Notes under the pieces: model-generated
What the model was told of the DNA's origin: nothing
Database searches by the model: none
Seen by the model: the letters and a program-made list of their open reading frames with translations, nothing else
NCBI RefSeq assembly: GCF_026262505.1
Contig: NC_067204.1
Location: 9,519,797-9,583,796 of the forward strand
From: Trichomonas vaginalis G3
Taxonomy: Eukaryota > Parabasalia > Trichomonadida > Trichomonadidae
DNA: 64,000 nucleotides
Direction: 5' to 3'
Part shown: positions 1-9,474 of the stretch, one piece after another
Layout of the letters: each line of letters starts with the position of its first letter
Position numbering within the stretch: position 1 is the first letter of the stretch
Program-made: the position numbers and the translations under genes

Positions 1-1798
1 CACTCACTGAACCATCTTCACTGTCATAACAGATGTTAAAAGCTTTATGAAAGCCGTCTGTGCTACACTCAAAGTCAGCAAAGAAAACGTGCTCAGGAAT
101 GAACTTGCACTTATTTTTATTTACTTCTTTTGACTCGGCTTTCTTCTTCAGTTGTACACAATACTTTGGAGCATATGACAAGTCTTTAAATGGTGCAAGG
201 TTCTGTTTATATAAGTCAGTAGTATATGTGAAAAGTTCTCCATAAGAAATAGGTTCGAAATATTTGCACTCCCACAATGTTTTCATAACATCCCATAATG
301 GTGTTGTTCTATCATAACGAACTACATATTTATCTTCTCTCTTTGTATAAATCTTCATTTGTTTCTCAATGTTCATTCCACCACAAGCTTTGAGAATTTC
401 TTTGTAATTTCTGACGAAATATGTTGTCATTGGTAATCTTTCGTTTAGCATGTAGTGGTCTTCAACAAGAAGTAAGTCAATAGTTCTAACAGTTTCACAT
501 TCTTTTGGTATGTATCTCTTTATTTCATTATGTCTTGAGTCATTGAAATAACCAATGGTAACATTAAATGCTATACCTGTTGCGTCAGAAATTTCTTGTA
601 CTTTACTTTGAGGAAAGTCTCTAACACGAATGACTTCTCTCATGTGGTCAATAGTTTCTTCATCTACTCCAGCCTGAATGCAAGCATAAACGAAACAATT
701 GTCCTCTGTCATAAGTGCTGCAGTTCTTTTGTTCAATTCATTGAAGATTTGGTAGCGCTCAAGATTTATAGGTAATGTGCAAAGATACTTCCAGAACTGA
801 CCGCTTCTCTTCTTATAAAACTTCTTTTCACCATTATCTTTCCAAAAGCTTTCTATAAGTGCTGGGTTTCCTGTTTGCTTAAGAGCTTCCAAAATGGCTT
901 TTCTGGTCATTTGTCAGTGTGCTTTCATCTCTATATGGTCTCTTTTTTGGTTTGCCTTTCTTACATCTGACATCATTAAGCCTTCATATTCTGTTAAATC
1001 ATACATCTTTATTTCAGTAAGATTCTTTATGTTTGTCAAGAAGAAGTCATAGTGCATTTCAACAATACCTGCAGCATTTGCTTCTATCTCTGATATAAAG
1101 TTCTCCTTCAAGAGCTGATGTAGTAATGTTCCAATATTATTGAGGTTTAACGTAGAACATTCATACTTTCCACCAAGTTTATAACATACCATCCATCTCT
1201 GTTGTGAGTTTTATTTTAATTTTCTCTAAGAGTCTCATGAAAACCTTACCGAAATGTTTGTGTAAGTAGTCTCTGTTTGGTTCATCTAAAGCTTCGATGT
1301 TAAAGTCAATGAGTCTATTGCCTGACTTCACATTTCTCTTCTATTCTCTTCATCTTTCTTTAACCATCTCTCACCTTCTTTTGGTTTGTCGTCAATGGAA
1401 CGAATGACATCGTTAGCTTTGCGAACTTGTTCTATAGCACTTTTAAACATCTCTCTTCTCTGTTGTTTCAGTGTGTCGTCTCTCTTTCGTGTTTTACCAA
1501 CGTTTGCATTTGTTATGTCAAACATTTCTCTTCTTACTTCATGTGGTACTGAACGTCTATGATATAAGTCAATAGCAATGTCATTTAAAGGAAATGCTCT
1601 TGCATGGACTTTGTCCTCGCCGCGTTGCGGCTTTATGAACTCATGAATTCTATCATAACTTATTGCACCATTATAGTCATTGAGGATGTCAGCGAGTGCT
1701 TTTTTGTTTGTTGCGTAATGTTTTGCTACTTCTATGTTAGCTTCTGTTAGAAGTTGTTTTATTTCCGAGTGTTCTAACTTAGACAACTTCCGATACAT
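1..1798 (-). pseudogene. polB: Protein-primed family B DNA polymerase, N-terminal part (element A)
   Basis: Reading leftwards from the ATG at 1798 the product matches the N-terminal ~600 residues of the element B polymerase (40617-44455) and runs off the window just after the first exonuclease motif (around 50-90). At least two frameshifts break it: one near 1330, where the frame runs into a stop after 156 codons, and one near 930. The stretch between 1193 and 1327 is coding-like but in another frame. Protein-primed PolB replicates the linear Maverick DNA from its ends. Identity rests on the element B copy, where exonuclease and polymerase motifs are visible. It starts divergently from the 1890 gene, 91 bp away. 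Confidence 0.88.
1606..1631. repeat. Twin mini-hairpin inside polB (A)
   Basis: Read on the minus strand: GCCGCAACGCGGC, spacer GA, GGACAAAGTCC. These are two adjacent perfect palindromes with 3-nt loops (AAC, AAA), forming part of the polymerase N-terminus in frame. The same locus in element B (40783-40808) has the second loop as GAA. Confidence 0.8.
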
Positions 1799-1889
1799 CT
1801 TTAGTAGGAAATAAAAAAAATATTTTTTGAAAAAATTAGATTAGATTTTTTAAAGTTATTTTTCAAAATAATTTAATATTTTTATTTTA

Positions 1890-2362
1890 ATGAAACACAT
1901 GCAAGATTGCAAGTTCTTTTCATACAATGCTCTCGCTAATGCCATCAAGAATGAGTTCAATGGTGCTGCAAACGTTAATGTTATCTTTAACAAGAAGTTT
2001 GTGAAAGAATCTAAGTTTGGCAGTATGTGAGACCATTAGCTATCGTCATTGACCGCAAACGGTATACTTCACAAGAGTTAGCAGTAGTTTTGAAACAAAA
2101 GAGTTTCTTCGTGAATGTCAAAGATACACACTATACTGTCATAAAGAACTCTAACATTGACTTCTTCAGTATTGCTTTAAATCTTTCCGAACAGAAAGAA
2201 TATAAGAAAGGTGAAACAAATGTGAAATATTATCCTTCATCTCTGAAGACAATAACGAACAAAGATGTTATACAGAAATTCTTACCAAAGGTTGAAGAAG
2301 CTTCTATTGACATTGACGAAGGAAGTGAAATGGTTGAAGAAATAGACCCTGACGTTATTTAA
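1890..2362 (+). pseudogene. Maverick hypothetical protein next to polB (A)
   Basis: The ATG at 1890 opens a ~47-codon frame ending near 2030; the rest of the protein continues in another frame from about 2027 to 2362. Comparison with the element B homologue (40059-40528) shows that one base is missing around 2023-2026 and that a nearby C-to-G change makes the local stop. The product would be about 157 residues with an acidic C-terminus (rich in E and D) and no motif I recognise. It is divergent from polB, so the two probably share the AT-rich 91-bp spacer as promoter. Position beside the polymerase in both elements suggests a replication role, but this is inference only. Confidence 0.6.
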
Positions 2363-2380
2363 GCAAAAATATATTTTTGG

Positions 2381-2596
2381 TTAGTCTTCATATCGATATT
2401 TTACAACAATTCCCCAATGTATAAACTTTTCATACGCTTTTTCATAAGCTTTATATACCTTCAGAAATTTTGCATAATCTTTAGAAGCATTTAGATATTG
2501 TTTAAATGCTTTGTATGTCTTCAGAAATTTTGCATAATCTTTTACATGTTGTTCGTTCTCTTCTTCTGTCATGAGTTCCGAATATTCTAAATTCAT
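2381..2596 (-). CDS. Small repeat-containing hypothetical protein
   Basis: 71-residue Lys/Tyr-rich protein containing a duplicated block (KDYAKFLK-x-YKA appears twice about 20 residues apart). The repeat is also visible in DNA as two copies of a ~23-bp segment near 2460 and 2520. No counterpart exists at the same place in element B, where the KilA-N gene and the polB-side hypothetical gene are separated only by a short repeat. It ends 19 bp from the oppositely oriented 1890-2362 gene. Function unknown; it looks like accessory cargo. Confidence 0.5.
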   Translation of the reverse strand: MNLEYSELMTEEENEQHVKDYAKFLKTYKAFKQYLNASKDYAKFLKVYKAYEKAYEKFIHWGIVVKYRYED

Positions 2597-2652
2597 GTTC
2601 TTTCATATGAGATAAAATTTTATAAAAAAAATAAAATTAGCTTAGATTTTTT

Positions 2653-3480
2653 TTATTCTTCCTCTTTGAAGTTATCGAAATATTCTGTTATTTTTTCCTT
2701 CAGTAATGGTAAGTCTTCTTTGAATGTAAGTATTGTACAACCTTTAATATCATAGTGTGTTTGAGGAAGAGTATTTTTGACAATTTCCTTTATCTGCTCA
2801 TTCGGTGTCATTGAAATCGGTAAGTTTTCACGATAGAACCAGTTTCTGTCAGATTTATATATCTTAGCTAAGTCGTAAAAGCTCTTGTTGTTTCTTCTCA
2901 CTAAATGCAACATAACCATGTCACTGTCTTCTTCTTTCTCCAACTTTTCAGTATATATCATATACTTATAGTTCTTTTCCTTTCCTTTTGGTACCGAACG
3001 CGGTATTCTTTTCTGTATGCTTTTGTCTTTGGATTCAATGACTTCATCTTTTGCTTGAAGTTTCTTTTCCATCTCTTCACGTTCTGCTTTATATAGTTCA
3101 TCTAACATCATGAAAATATAACAAGCATAACGAGGTGAAGCCCACATTGCTACAGCATTTACTAAAAGTCTATGAACATAATAACCTTTCAAACCAGGAG
3201 CCAAATTCTTGCGATTTTCGTACGGAATCTCTTCTCTCGGTTTTCCGAGGGAAGCAATCATATGAGGAAATTCTTCTAAAAGTTCTTTTGTCTGTTGGTT
3301 TTCAAACCAATGATATGCTTGCTTTGTAGAACGAAGAGCATTCATTATACTTTGCATTTGGTACATATCGTCTTTGACCGAACGAATGAGGCGAAGTTGT
3401 TTGTTATATTGTATGTATTCGTATTCTTCATTTATGGCTTCATGGACTATAACTGTTGTTGTGTTCTCTAATGTTGTCAT
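2653..3480 (-). CDS. KilA-N domain DNA-binding protein (element A, intact)
   Basis: About 275 residues. The N-terminal half fits a KilA-N domain: a short strand region, 'WFENQQTKELL' (the W-x-x-N-x-x-T helix typical of the family), then 'GYYVHRLLVNAVAMWASP' matching the G-x-[YW]-[VI]-x-x-x-L-x-x-x-x-A-x-W-x-S-P signature. A charged coiled linker (KKLQAKDEVIESKDKSIQK) follows, then a second domain of ~100 residues. KilA-N domains bind DNA in phages and large DNA viruses and are abundant in T. vaginalis. I use the ATG at 3480, which aligns with the element B start; an in-frame ATG at 3498 is possible. Residues 46-97 differ sharply from the element B homologue although both flanks are nearly identical. 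Confidence 0.85.
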   Translation of the reverse strand: MTTLENTTTVIVHEAINEEYEYIQYNKQLRLIRSVKDDMYQMQSIMNALRSTKQAYHWFENQQTKELLEEFPHMIASLGKPREEIPYENRKNLAPGLKGYYVHRLLVNAVAMWASPRYACYIFMMLDELYKAEREEMEKKLQAKDEVIESKDKSIQKRIPRSVPKGKEKNYKYMIYTEKLEKEEDSDMVMLHLVRRNNKSFYDLAKIYKSDRNWFYRENLPISMTPNEQIKEIVKNTLPQTHYDIKGCTILTFKEDLPLLKEKITEYFDNFKEEE

Positions 3481-3576
3481 TACTGTCTTTACATACAAAA
3501 TAAAAAAATAAATAAAAATAAAATTAGCGTTATTTTTCTAACTAATGAAATTCATTATTTTTGTGCTGAATTCAAG

Positions 3577-3637
3577 AAAAATATATTTTAGGGTAGATGG
3601 TTAGATCTAACCCGATATCTACCCTCTTTTCTACCCC
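3577..3637. repeat. Border repeat R1, GGGTAGA flavour
   Basis: AT-rich head (AAAAATATATTTTA) followed by an imperfect palindrome built from iterated GGGTAGAT and GGTTAGAT-like heptamers and their complements. It lies about 100 bp upstream of the KilA-N start codon. Same design as R3 and R5. Confidence 0.8.
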
Positions 3638-3754
3638 AGTTATTTTATAAAAGTTTCACATGATATACGTTATTTTTTAAATTTTGTGAAAACTCAACGC
3701 TTTGACACATGCCCTAAAAATTATTTTACTCAGAATTTTGTTGCCAAATTCAAT

Positions 3755-3825
3755 AAAAATATATTTTAGGTGAAGAGGTGAGATTTCACCTCTTTTTTCA
3801 CCTAATTTTTCACCTCTTTTTTCAC
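3755..3825. repeat. Border repeat R2, GGTGAA flavour
   Basis: AAAAATATATTTTA head, then AGGTGAAGAGGTGA / TTTCACCTCTTTTTTCACC with two further TTTTTCACC iterations. It overlaps the 3' end of the 3822-4786 gene. Inverted relative to R4 (5306-5372). Confidence 0.8.
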
Positions 3826-4786
3826 AAGCGTTTTACATGAATTGTACGATGTATATTTGAAATCCTAAACAATTTCGTAGCTTCAATTTCTTCTTTTAGT
3901 ACATCAAAAATTTTAACAATGCCGAAAGTTTCTTTATACTTCTTCTTGACATCAGATAGAAGGAAATCGTCAGCAGTTGGATAGTTTTTGTTCAGAAATG
4001 GTAACATGTCCATTTTATCTTCTACCGGCTTCTCTGCCTCCCTCTTTAAGTCAGCATAGTCGTTTCGCATACGTTCTATCTCTTTTACTGAATAGTTATA
4101 TTTCCTCATTGCTGCTTTACATTTAGAACATTGCGGATTCATTTTTGCGTTATATTCTGAAACCTTACCTGCTAAAACAACTAAGGCGTCAATGGTTTTC
4201 TTTAAATCTGAAGCAGTTGGTTTTATCTGTTCATGCCATACCTTACCTCTTCTGTCTTTATCTCTTATCTGCCATACACATTTTGCAACTAATGAAACAA
4301 AGTTGTCGTATGTCTTAAACCCCCCGATTTATATATGTCAGAGATGTTCTTATATACCATGTCGCAATCTTTGTCCATAACTTTATGGTTGCAATGATAT
4401 CCTAGAAACTCATAATTTACCTTTCGTATGAACTTCTTTATTTCTACTGAGTCAGTTGCTTTGACTTCAATTTCGTCGAATTCAGGAATAGTTAGTTTTT
4501 GCTGCTGAATTTCAGGTAGTTTAGGCAAATGGTCGATGAGGTCCTCCATTTCATAAAGATACTGTTCATTTGTTTCATCTTTCGCACTACAGTCTAAATT
4601 ACTTGTTAAAAGTTCCTGCTTTATTCTTTGTATTTCTGTTTCGAAAGTAAATGAAGAAGGAATGAAGTTTTTCATCTCTACTAACATTGACGTAGGATTC
4701 ATGACTAGCGAGTTTGGTGCTGTAGTTGTGGACAGAGTCCCGCCGTTCGCGGCTTGAATTGTTGTTGTGCCGATTGTTGAAATCAT
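3822..4786 (-). pseudogene. Module X protein: unknown, CxxC-containing (element A)
   Basis: One gene of about 320 codons, reconstructed by comparison with element B (37009-37973). The N-terminal part is Thr/Ser-rich, the middle acidic, and the C-terminal third contains N-P-Q-C-S-K-C-K-A-A (a single CxxC) followed by a charged helical stretch. A frameshift near 4320, at a run of C residues, splits it into two reading frames; the element B copy is broken elsewhere. I do not recognise a family. The module lies between R2 and R3 and has the opposite orientation relative to integrase and KilA-N gene from that seen in element B, so it behaves as an invertible or exchangeable cassette. Confidence 0.6.
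4730..4753. repeat. Twin mini-hairpin inside module X (A)
   Basis: On the minus strand: GCCGCGAACGGC, one base, GGACTCTGTCC. It is in frame (Q-A-A-N-G-G-T-L-S). Conserved in element B at 37917-37940. Confidence 0.7.
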
Positions 4787-4868
4787 ATCTTTTATACAAA
4801 ATAAAAAAATAAATAAAAATAAAACTAACTTTATTTTTTCTATCTTAAGGAAATTCATGAAAATTCAA

Positions 4869-4894
4869 GACCTTTGGGTCTCGCCGCTTAGCGG
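4869..4894. repeat. Twin mini-hairpin, present only in A
   Basis: GACCTTTGGGTC, spacer TCG, CCGCTTAGCGG. The flanks 'gaaaattcaa' and 'gagg' are contiguous in element B at 38045-38058, so about 28 bp is inserted here (or deleted there). Confidence 0.75.
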
Positions 4895-4896
4895 TT

Positions 4897-4959
4897 GAGG
4901 GTAGAAATCGGGTTAGATATCGGGTTAGATCTAACCATCTACCCTAAACATTATTTTTG
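4897..4959. repeat. Border repeat R3, GGGTAGA flavour (inverted to R1)
   Basis: Reverse-oriented relative to R1: GGGTAGAAATCGGGTTAGAT, a second GGGTTAGATCTAACC palindrome, CTACCCTAAA, then an AT-rich tail. Confidence 0.78.
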
Positions 4960-5240
4960 CTGAATTCAGCAACAAAATGAACGAGGTCAGGATGTATGTA
5001 AATACCTTTGAATTCATTTATAACGCCCTTAGTAAGCTCATAAAATGCTTGTTTTGAGGTTGAGCCACTTTTGGCTCGACCGTATTCTTTCATCCAAAAC
5101 TCAAGAATTTCCTGCATGAATTTTGTATAAAAAGCAACAGTCCGAATTCCGGCGGTTGCTATATTCTTCACAAAATGCCTTATAATACTCTTCCCAGGAC
5201 TTATTTTCCAACAACTTTCTAAAGTCTTTCCTAAACTGAC
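4944..5240 (-). pseudogene. KilA-N domain fragment
   Basis: The last ~25 residues (KGIYIHPDLVHFVAEFSK) resemble the C-terminal half of a KilA-N domain, G-x-Y-[VI]-H-x-x-L-x-x-x-x-A. The upstream part reads in two frames (one 5171-4944, another upstream to about 5240), so the gene is broken, and it is truncated at R3 with no second domain. A 24-bp palindrome (5058-5081) is embedded in frame. This would be a second KilA-N gene in element A, lying between R3 and R4. Element B has a different gene in this region. The assignment rests on a short match. Confidence 0.5.
5058..5081. repeat. Palindrome embedded in KilA-N fragment
   Basis: 9-bp stem (one G-T wobble) with a 6-nt loop, GGTTGAGCC-ACTTTT-GGCTCGACC, 24 bp and in frame. 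A longer relative of the twin mini-hairpins. Confidence 0.65.
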
Positions 5241-5266
5241 TGACTGACTGACGGCACAAAGTGGCT
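5236..5266. repeat. GACT tandem repeat with degenerate mini-hairpin
   Basis: Four CTGA/GACT units followed by GGCACAAAGTGGC, an AAA-loop hairpin with one mismatched pair. The same arrangement (TGACTGAC then hairpin) occurs at 10451-10484. Confidence 0.5.
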
Positions 5267-5305
5267 TAACGAAAACATTAATATATAAAATTCATGAAAA
5301 TTCAT

Positions 5306-5372
5306 GAGGGTGAAAAAACAGGTGAAAAAAGAGGTGAAATTTCACCTCTTCACCTAAATTATATTTTTTGGT
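5306..5372. repeat. Border repeat R4, GGTGAA flavour (inverted to R2)
   Basis: GGGTGAAAAAACAGGTGAAAA, then AGAGGTGAAATTTCACCTCT, then TCACCTAAATTATATTTTTT. Lies just 3' of the integrase. Confidence 0.8.
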
Positions 5373-5444
5373 GTAAATAAATGGTACCATTAATGATATC
5401 ATGACTGTTCTCGTTCATGTCTGATTTACATCTAATGAAAAAGT

Positions 5445-6529
5445 TTAGAAGAATTTTCTTATTCTTTCTGGCTTATTTTTATCTTTCCAGTACTCCTGCT
5501 CTAATGGTCCCAGATGAGTTGGTTTAGATTCTCTCAAGTTCTTAGATGGTATAACATCTTCAACGCCTCCTTCATATCTTACTTTATAAGTGTCATCGTT
5601 TATGTTGTAGCCAAGTATTTTAATAACCACTCCTCGCTTTGCTTCGTCAATGATTTCAGCAAGTTTGCCATTACTACTTTCGACTAACTTATGTCGAGGG
5701 TAAAATGTAATGGAGTCGTCAGCAGCTTTTATAAGATATCCATTACCTTGCGTAGAGTCTACGATATAATAATTTCGACTTAACCTTAAACGTTTCTTTG
5801 TCAACGGTTTGTCGTCAAGAACTACACGAACTTTTGTACCAGGAATGAGGGTAAATTGTGTTGAATTTCTGATATTTTGTGTTTGGCTTCGTTTCTTTTG
5901 TATATACTTTTCTTCTTGTTGTTGTGTCATTGAATTTGGTGTATGTCCTGTTGTAGAATGTGTTGAGGAATTATATACTTCGAGAAAATGTTTCATTGTT
6001 TCTTCGGTAAAGTCTCGCTCTTGATTTAAATCTCTGAGAGTCCTTATGAAGCGGTTTATGATGCCGAGTATGTTATGGTTATGGTCTTCGGTAGTGTAGT
6101 GAGTTATGTTATGCTTAATGAGAAAATCTGTGATTTCATTGCTGAGGTATGCACTGTCTTGGTCTGATGTTAAAGTACTTGGGTTATGTTCTGCTACAAA
6201 CTTTTGTAAAACTCTTACACTTCACGAGTTCCTTTATTTTTCATTGGATATGCATATGCTTACGAGTGTTAACATTTATGAAGATGAGGAATGGTTTATG
6301 TCCTCCTTTTCTGCTTTGAATGAGAGTGTCAAATTGGTATGCGTCAGGAGTGTTGGAGTAAATTGGTAAAAAAGTAGTCGTAAGGGTTTATTTTTGTTTG
6401 ATGTACAACATTTTTGTCAAAGAACCTTTTCACTTCAGCTCTGTTAGTAAATCCCCAACTCTTTGCAGCTTCATTGAACTTCTTAAATGACCTCCATGGA
6501 TGTTGTTCGAATACTTCTTTCAAGCTCAT
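5445..6529 (-). pseudogene. Retroviral-type integrase of Maverick (element A)
   Basis: Same protein as the uninterrupted 355-codon copy at 35562-36629. Here the frame is lost near 6370, where a T run (minus strand) has six bases against five in element B, and re-opened only at about 5996. The C-terminal ~180 residues are readable (K-V-R-V, R-N-Y-Y and P-R-H-K-L-V blocks of a chromo/SH3-like tail). The central core keeps the D,D pair, and the expected catalytic glutamate position is Asn, as in element B. It retains an S-T-H-S-T-T segment that element B lacks. Downstream of it lies R4; upstream, 60 bp separates it from the fibre gene. Confidence 0.88.
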
Positions 6530-6564
6530 TTATGTAAAGTTAAAGATTTTATTCAAGACGGTAA

Positions 6565-6601
6565 GCCTGCAAAGCAGGCTCAAGCGCGTTCATTGAACGC
6601 G
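6565..6601. repeat. Twin mini-hairpin at fibre stop codon (A)
   Basis: GCCTGCAAAGCAGGC, 5-bp spacer, CGCGTTCATTGAACGCG. The second palindrome contains the fibre stop codon and its last two sense codons (V-Q). Element B keeps only that palindrome (35510-35526) and has lost the other. Confidence 0.75.
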
Positions 6602-9457
6602 GTACCATGCATAAACCGTCATAAATGGTGGCATATAATCTTCACCCGAGCCTGTTGGATTTGTTGTGAAAGTATGGACATGATTTCCTCCTGGTTCAGT
6701 TGGTCGAAAAGTCTTTTTTGCTGAATTGTTATAAGATGGAGATAAAACTTCATTGCCAGCTTCATAGTCTGAGTTGTATAATGGGTGGTCTCTTAATGAG
6801 TGTCTATGGTCGCCAGAAAAGTTTGTAGTTCCTGTATGAGTGTGTGCAGGTAAGTTTGCTTCAGTAATTTTCTTCGAACCTCCTGTTTGCTTTGGAGAGT
6901 TAGCACAGTATAAGAATTTGTCTACAATCTGTTCCCAAGTACCAAAACCTAAAACACTTGCTGGATTTGTTGAGTTCATTGACGTATAAATAGAGCCTAT
7001 AGGATATAATGTTTGAAGTATTTCAGTCTTTAATGTTTGAAGCTCTGTTTTGTCTGCTTTCTTATCATATAAATCTTGAGCAGTGAATTTAACATTATTT
7101 TCATCATTCATGACATAAACATTTTTACAGCTAATTTCTTTCTTCGTTGTTATGTTTTCATTCGATGTTAAACCTTGTGGAAAGTTAGGAGGTTTATAAT
7201 ATAATGCATCCCCACCAGTTCCGCCAACCGTTCCTTCAATACTTTCTATAGCAACAGTTGAGAAGGAGTTATGTGTATGTTCTTTATCTGCTTTCTTATC
7301 TAACATTGCTGGTAGTTTATATGTTTCAAAGTTTCTGACATGACCTTCAATGTTCATACATTTACTATTTAAGGAGTTTAGTGTATCTTTTACGCTTGTA
7401 CTTGGATTCTCTAAAGGTGCACTTGAACCAAGGGTATAGTTCAATATTATGTCGTCTGCTCTAACAGTAGTGAAGGATTCATGTGTATGGTTCTTGTCAG
7501 CTTTACTATTTAATGTAGCTTGAAGTTCATTTATATCGGAGATATTGTGTTTATGAGATTTCAAAACTTTGTTCGTTGCGTCAAGTTCATCTTTGTCAGC
7601 TTTACTTTTAATAGCATCTTCAAAAGTTATTTTTGTCTTAACTCTCAATGTAAATCTTGGTTCAACTAATACACCGTTAACAAAGAAATACGAAGCATAT
7701 ATTTCATCGCTATAACCAAATGCTTCTTGTGCTTTACCTGTGTCATACTGTACAGTACAGTGTATGTCATAACCTTTAGCACGAATGTATTTATATCTTC
7801 TTTCATTAACATCTTCAGTGCTTATTTGTTCATCCTGTATTAAATATCCGTGGTAGTCCGTTATAATTTGTTCATCTGAACTTATATAATGAACATGGTT
7901 TTTATCTGCTTTTTCGGCTAATTTCTCTTCTATCTCATTTATTTCAAGTTCATGCCTACCACCACCTCCCGAAGAAGTATTTTTCTTCAGCTCTTGAAGA
8001 ACATCCACTTCACCATCTTCGGTGTCAATAATGAGACTTTGTGTTAAAACTTTTCCTGTCTTAATGGATGTTTGTAAAACATCTTCTTCACCGTGTTCTG
8101 GGTCATGGTCGTCATCATATCTTGTGAAATCAGAGATGTTGTCATACATTAAGCATATCTGTCTCAAAAGTTCTGCTATTTGAAACTGGAACGAAAGATA
8201 TACAGAACTTTCATCATCTCCTAAAGTCAAGTCTGCTTTCTTAAGTATTTCTTGAATGTATGCAATGAGAACAGAGTACCTTGGAAAATATTCGAACAAT
8301 ATTTCATTAGCTGTTGGTTTTGGTGGTTCTTCTGGAGTTTCTGTTGTTTCAGTTCCTTCTGTAGGTTCTGTTGGAGTTTCTGCATCTCTTGACTTCAATG
8401 CTCTTGCTCTCAAAGACCTAAATGTTAGAGCACCAGGTTTTACAAAGGACTTTATAAATGCTTTAATAGTTCCTGGTAAGTTATTGTTAGCATTAAGTAA
8501 GTTCCTTATGCTTCCATCATGTACGTCCATAGCACTATGTAAAAAATCTATACTTTTCTTGTAGTCAGCAATAGACTGACTGTGATTTTTTAAAGATTTG
8601 TCAATACCTTTAAGCCAATCTTCATGCATGTCTGATACTGAGCCAAGAATATCATTTGCTTCCTTTAGTGTATTTTGTGCTTCTCGTAAAGTATCCAATC
8701 CCGTACGTGCATTGTTTGCTATACGTCTTACAGTATCTATTTGACTCCTTGTTTCTTGCATCCAACCAGATAAAGTTTTAATAGTATCCGAACCATTTGA
8801 AATGAAGTTCAAAGCATCTTTGACGTCATCTAAAGCTTCTTCACCAAGTACTGCCCATATCTTTCCGATTTGGTATTGAAGAACTCCATATGAAGCAGCT
8901 GTTAAACCAGTATTTATAAGGTTCCATATCCATGATTTAGCAGTTTTTCCATCCTTTCCATCTTCACCATCCAAACCGTTTTCGCCTTGAGGTCCTTGTA
9001 TTCCTTGTGGTCCTTGAGCTCCAGTGTCACCCTTCTCTCCTTTCAGTTCATCTTTATGTTTGTTATAATATTCTAATGTCATAAGGTGTACATCATTACT
9101 GCTACCAGCAACGCCGAGAATTTGTTTCTCATTCATGACTAAATTCTTTAAGCATTTAATGTTGTCGTCAAATCGGAAGCTCTTTAACAATTCAATGAGA
9201 ACATTCAGTACTTTCACTAATGAGGCATCTACTGTTGAATTTATATATTGCACCGTTCCATCATTTATGATGGGAACCTTGCTTGTTGTAATGAATGGGT
9301 CATAAGTGTTAAAAGTATCGAAATCAATGACTTTTTTAGTTTTTCCATCGTCAATGACTAAATCATTGCCTTCCACTGTTAAAGTTGAGTTTTCATTTAC
9401 TAGTTCATGTGCTCTTCTTGCTTCATTTGTTTCATACGCATATGCAGCAATAGTCAT
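6590..9457 (-). CDS. Giant phage-like attachment fibre (element A, intact)
   Basis: 955 residues, uninterrupted. N-terminal ~135 residues form a globular/helical head; residues ~140-171 are collagen-like G-x-x repeats (GEKGDTGAQGPQG...); then a helical, coiled-coil-like shaft; a Pro/Thr/Glu-rich linker; and several 'KADKNHTH' repeats typical of phage tail fibres. The C-terminus holds 'LYPIGSIYTSMNSTNP' and HTHTGT/HVHTFTT metal-binding-type motifs as in phage tail-collar/short-fibre tips, ending DYMPPFMTVYAWYR. By family knowledge such proteins are trimeric adhesins; I infer a virion spike. The start is divergent from the 9475 gene with a 17-bp gap. The tip, about 6683-6830, is hypervariable against elements B and C. 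Confidence 0.85.
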   Translation of the reverse strand: MTIAAYAYETNEARRAHELVNENSTLTVEGNDLVIDDGKTKKVIDFDTFNTYDPFITTSKVPIINDGTVQYINSTVDASLVKVLNVLIELLKSFRFDDNIKCLKNLVMNEKQILGVAGSSNDVHLMTLEYYNKHKDELKGEKGDTGAQGPQGIQGPQGENGLDGEDGKDGKTAKSWIWNLINTGLTAASYGVLQYQIGKIWAVLGEEALDDVKDALNFISNGSDTIKTLSGWMQETRSQIDTVRRIANNARTGLDTLREAQNTLKEANDILGSVSDMHEDWLKGIDKSLKNHSQSIADYKKSIDFLHSAMDVHDGSIRNLLNANNNLPGTIKAFIKSFVKPGALTFRSLRARALKSRDAETPTEPTEGTETTETPEEPPKPTANEILFEYFPRYSVLIAYIQEILKKADLTLGDDESSVYLSFQFQIAELLRQICLMYDNISDFTRYDDDHDPEHGEEDVLQTSIKTGKVLTQSLIIDTEDGEVDVLQELKKNTSSGGGGRHELEINEIEEKLAEKADKNHVHYISSDEQIITDYHGYLIQDEQISTEDVNERRYKYIRAKGYDIHCTVQYDTGKAQEAFGYSDEIYASYFFVNGVLVEPRFTLRVKTKITFEDAIKSKADKDELDATNKVLKSHKHNISDINELQATLNSKADKNHTHESFTTVRADDIILNYTLGSSAPLENPSTSVKDTLNSLNSKCMNIEGHVRNFETYKLPAMLDKKADKEHTHNSFSTVAIESIEGTVGGTGGDALYYKPPNFPQGLTSNENITTKKEISCKNVYVMNDENNVKFTAQDLYDKKADKTELQTLKTEILQTLYPIGSIYTSMNSTNPASVLGFGTWEQIVDKFLYCANSPKQTGGSKKITEANLPAHTHTGTTNFSGDHRHSLRDHPLYNSDYEAGNEVLSPSYNNSAKKTFRPTEPGGNHVHTFTTNPTGSGEDYMPPFMTVYAWYRVQ

Positions 9458-9474
9458 ATTTTAATGAGAATAAA
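9458..9474. promoter_or_regulatory. 17-bp bidirectional start region
   Basis: Only ATTTTAATGAGAATAAA separates the start codons of the divergent fibre and 9475 genes. On the minus strand it contains TCATTA, matching the trichomonad Inr pattern TCA-Y-W. Conserved in element B (32391-32407). Confidence 0.5.

Noticed and set aside
8256-8564. 102-codon plus-strand frame opposite the fibre
   Set aside because: Antisense shadow of the fibre's Pro/Thr/Glu-rich linker; a similar shadow occurs over B (33328-33636) only because the fibre is conserved.
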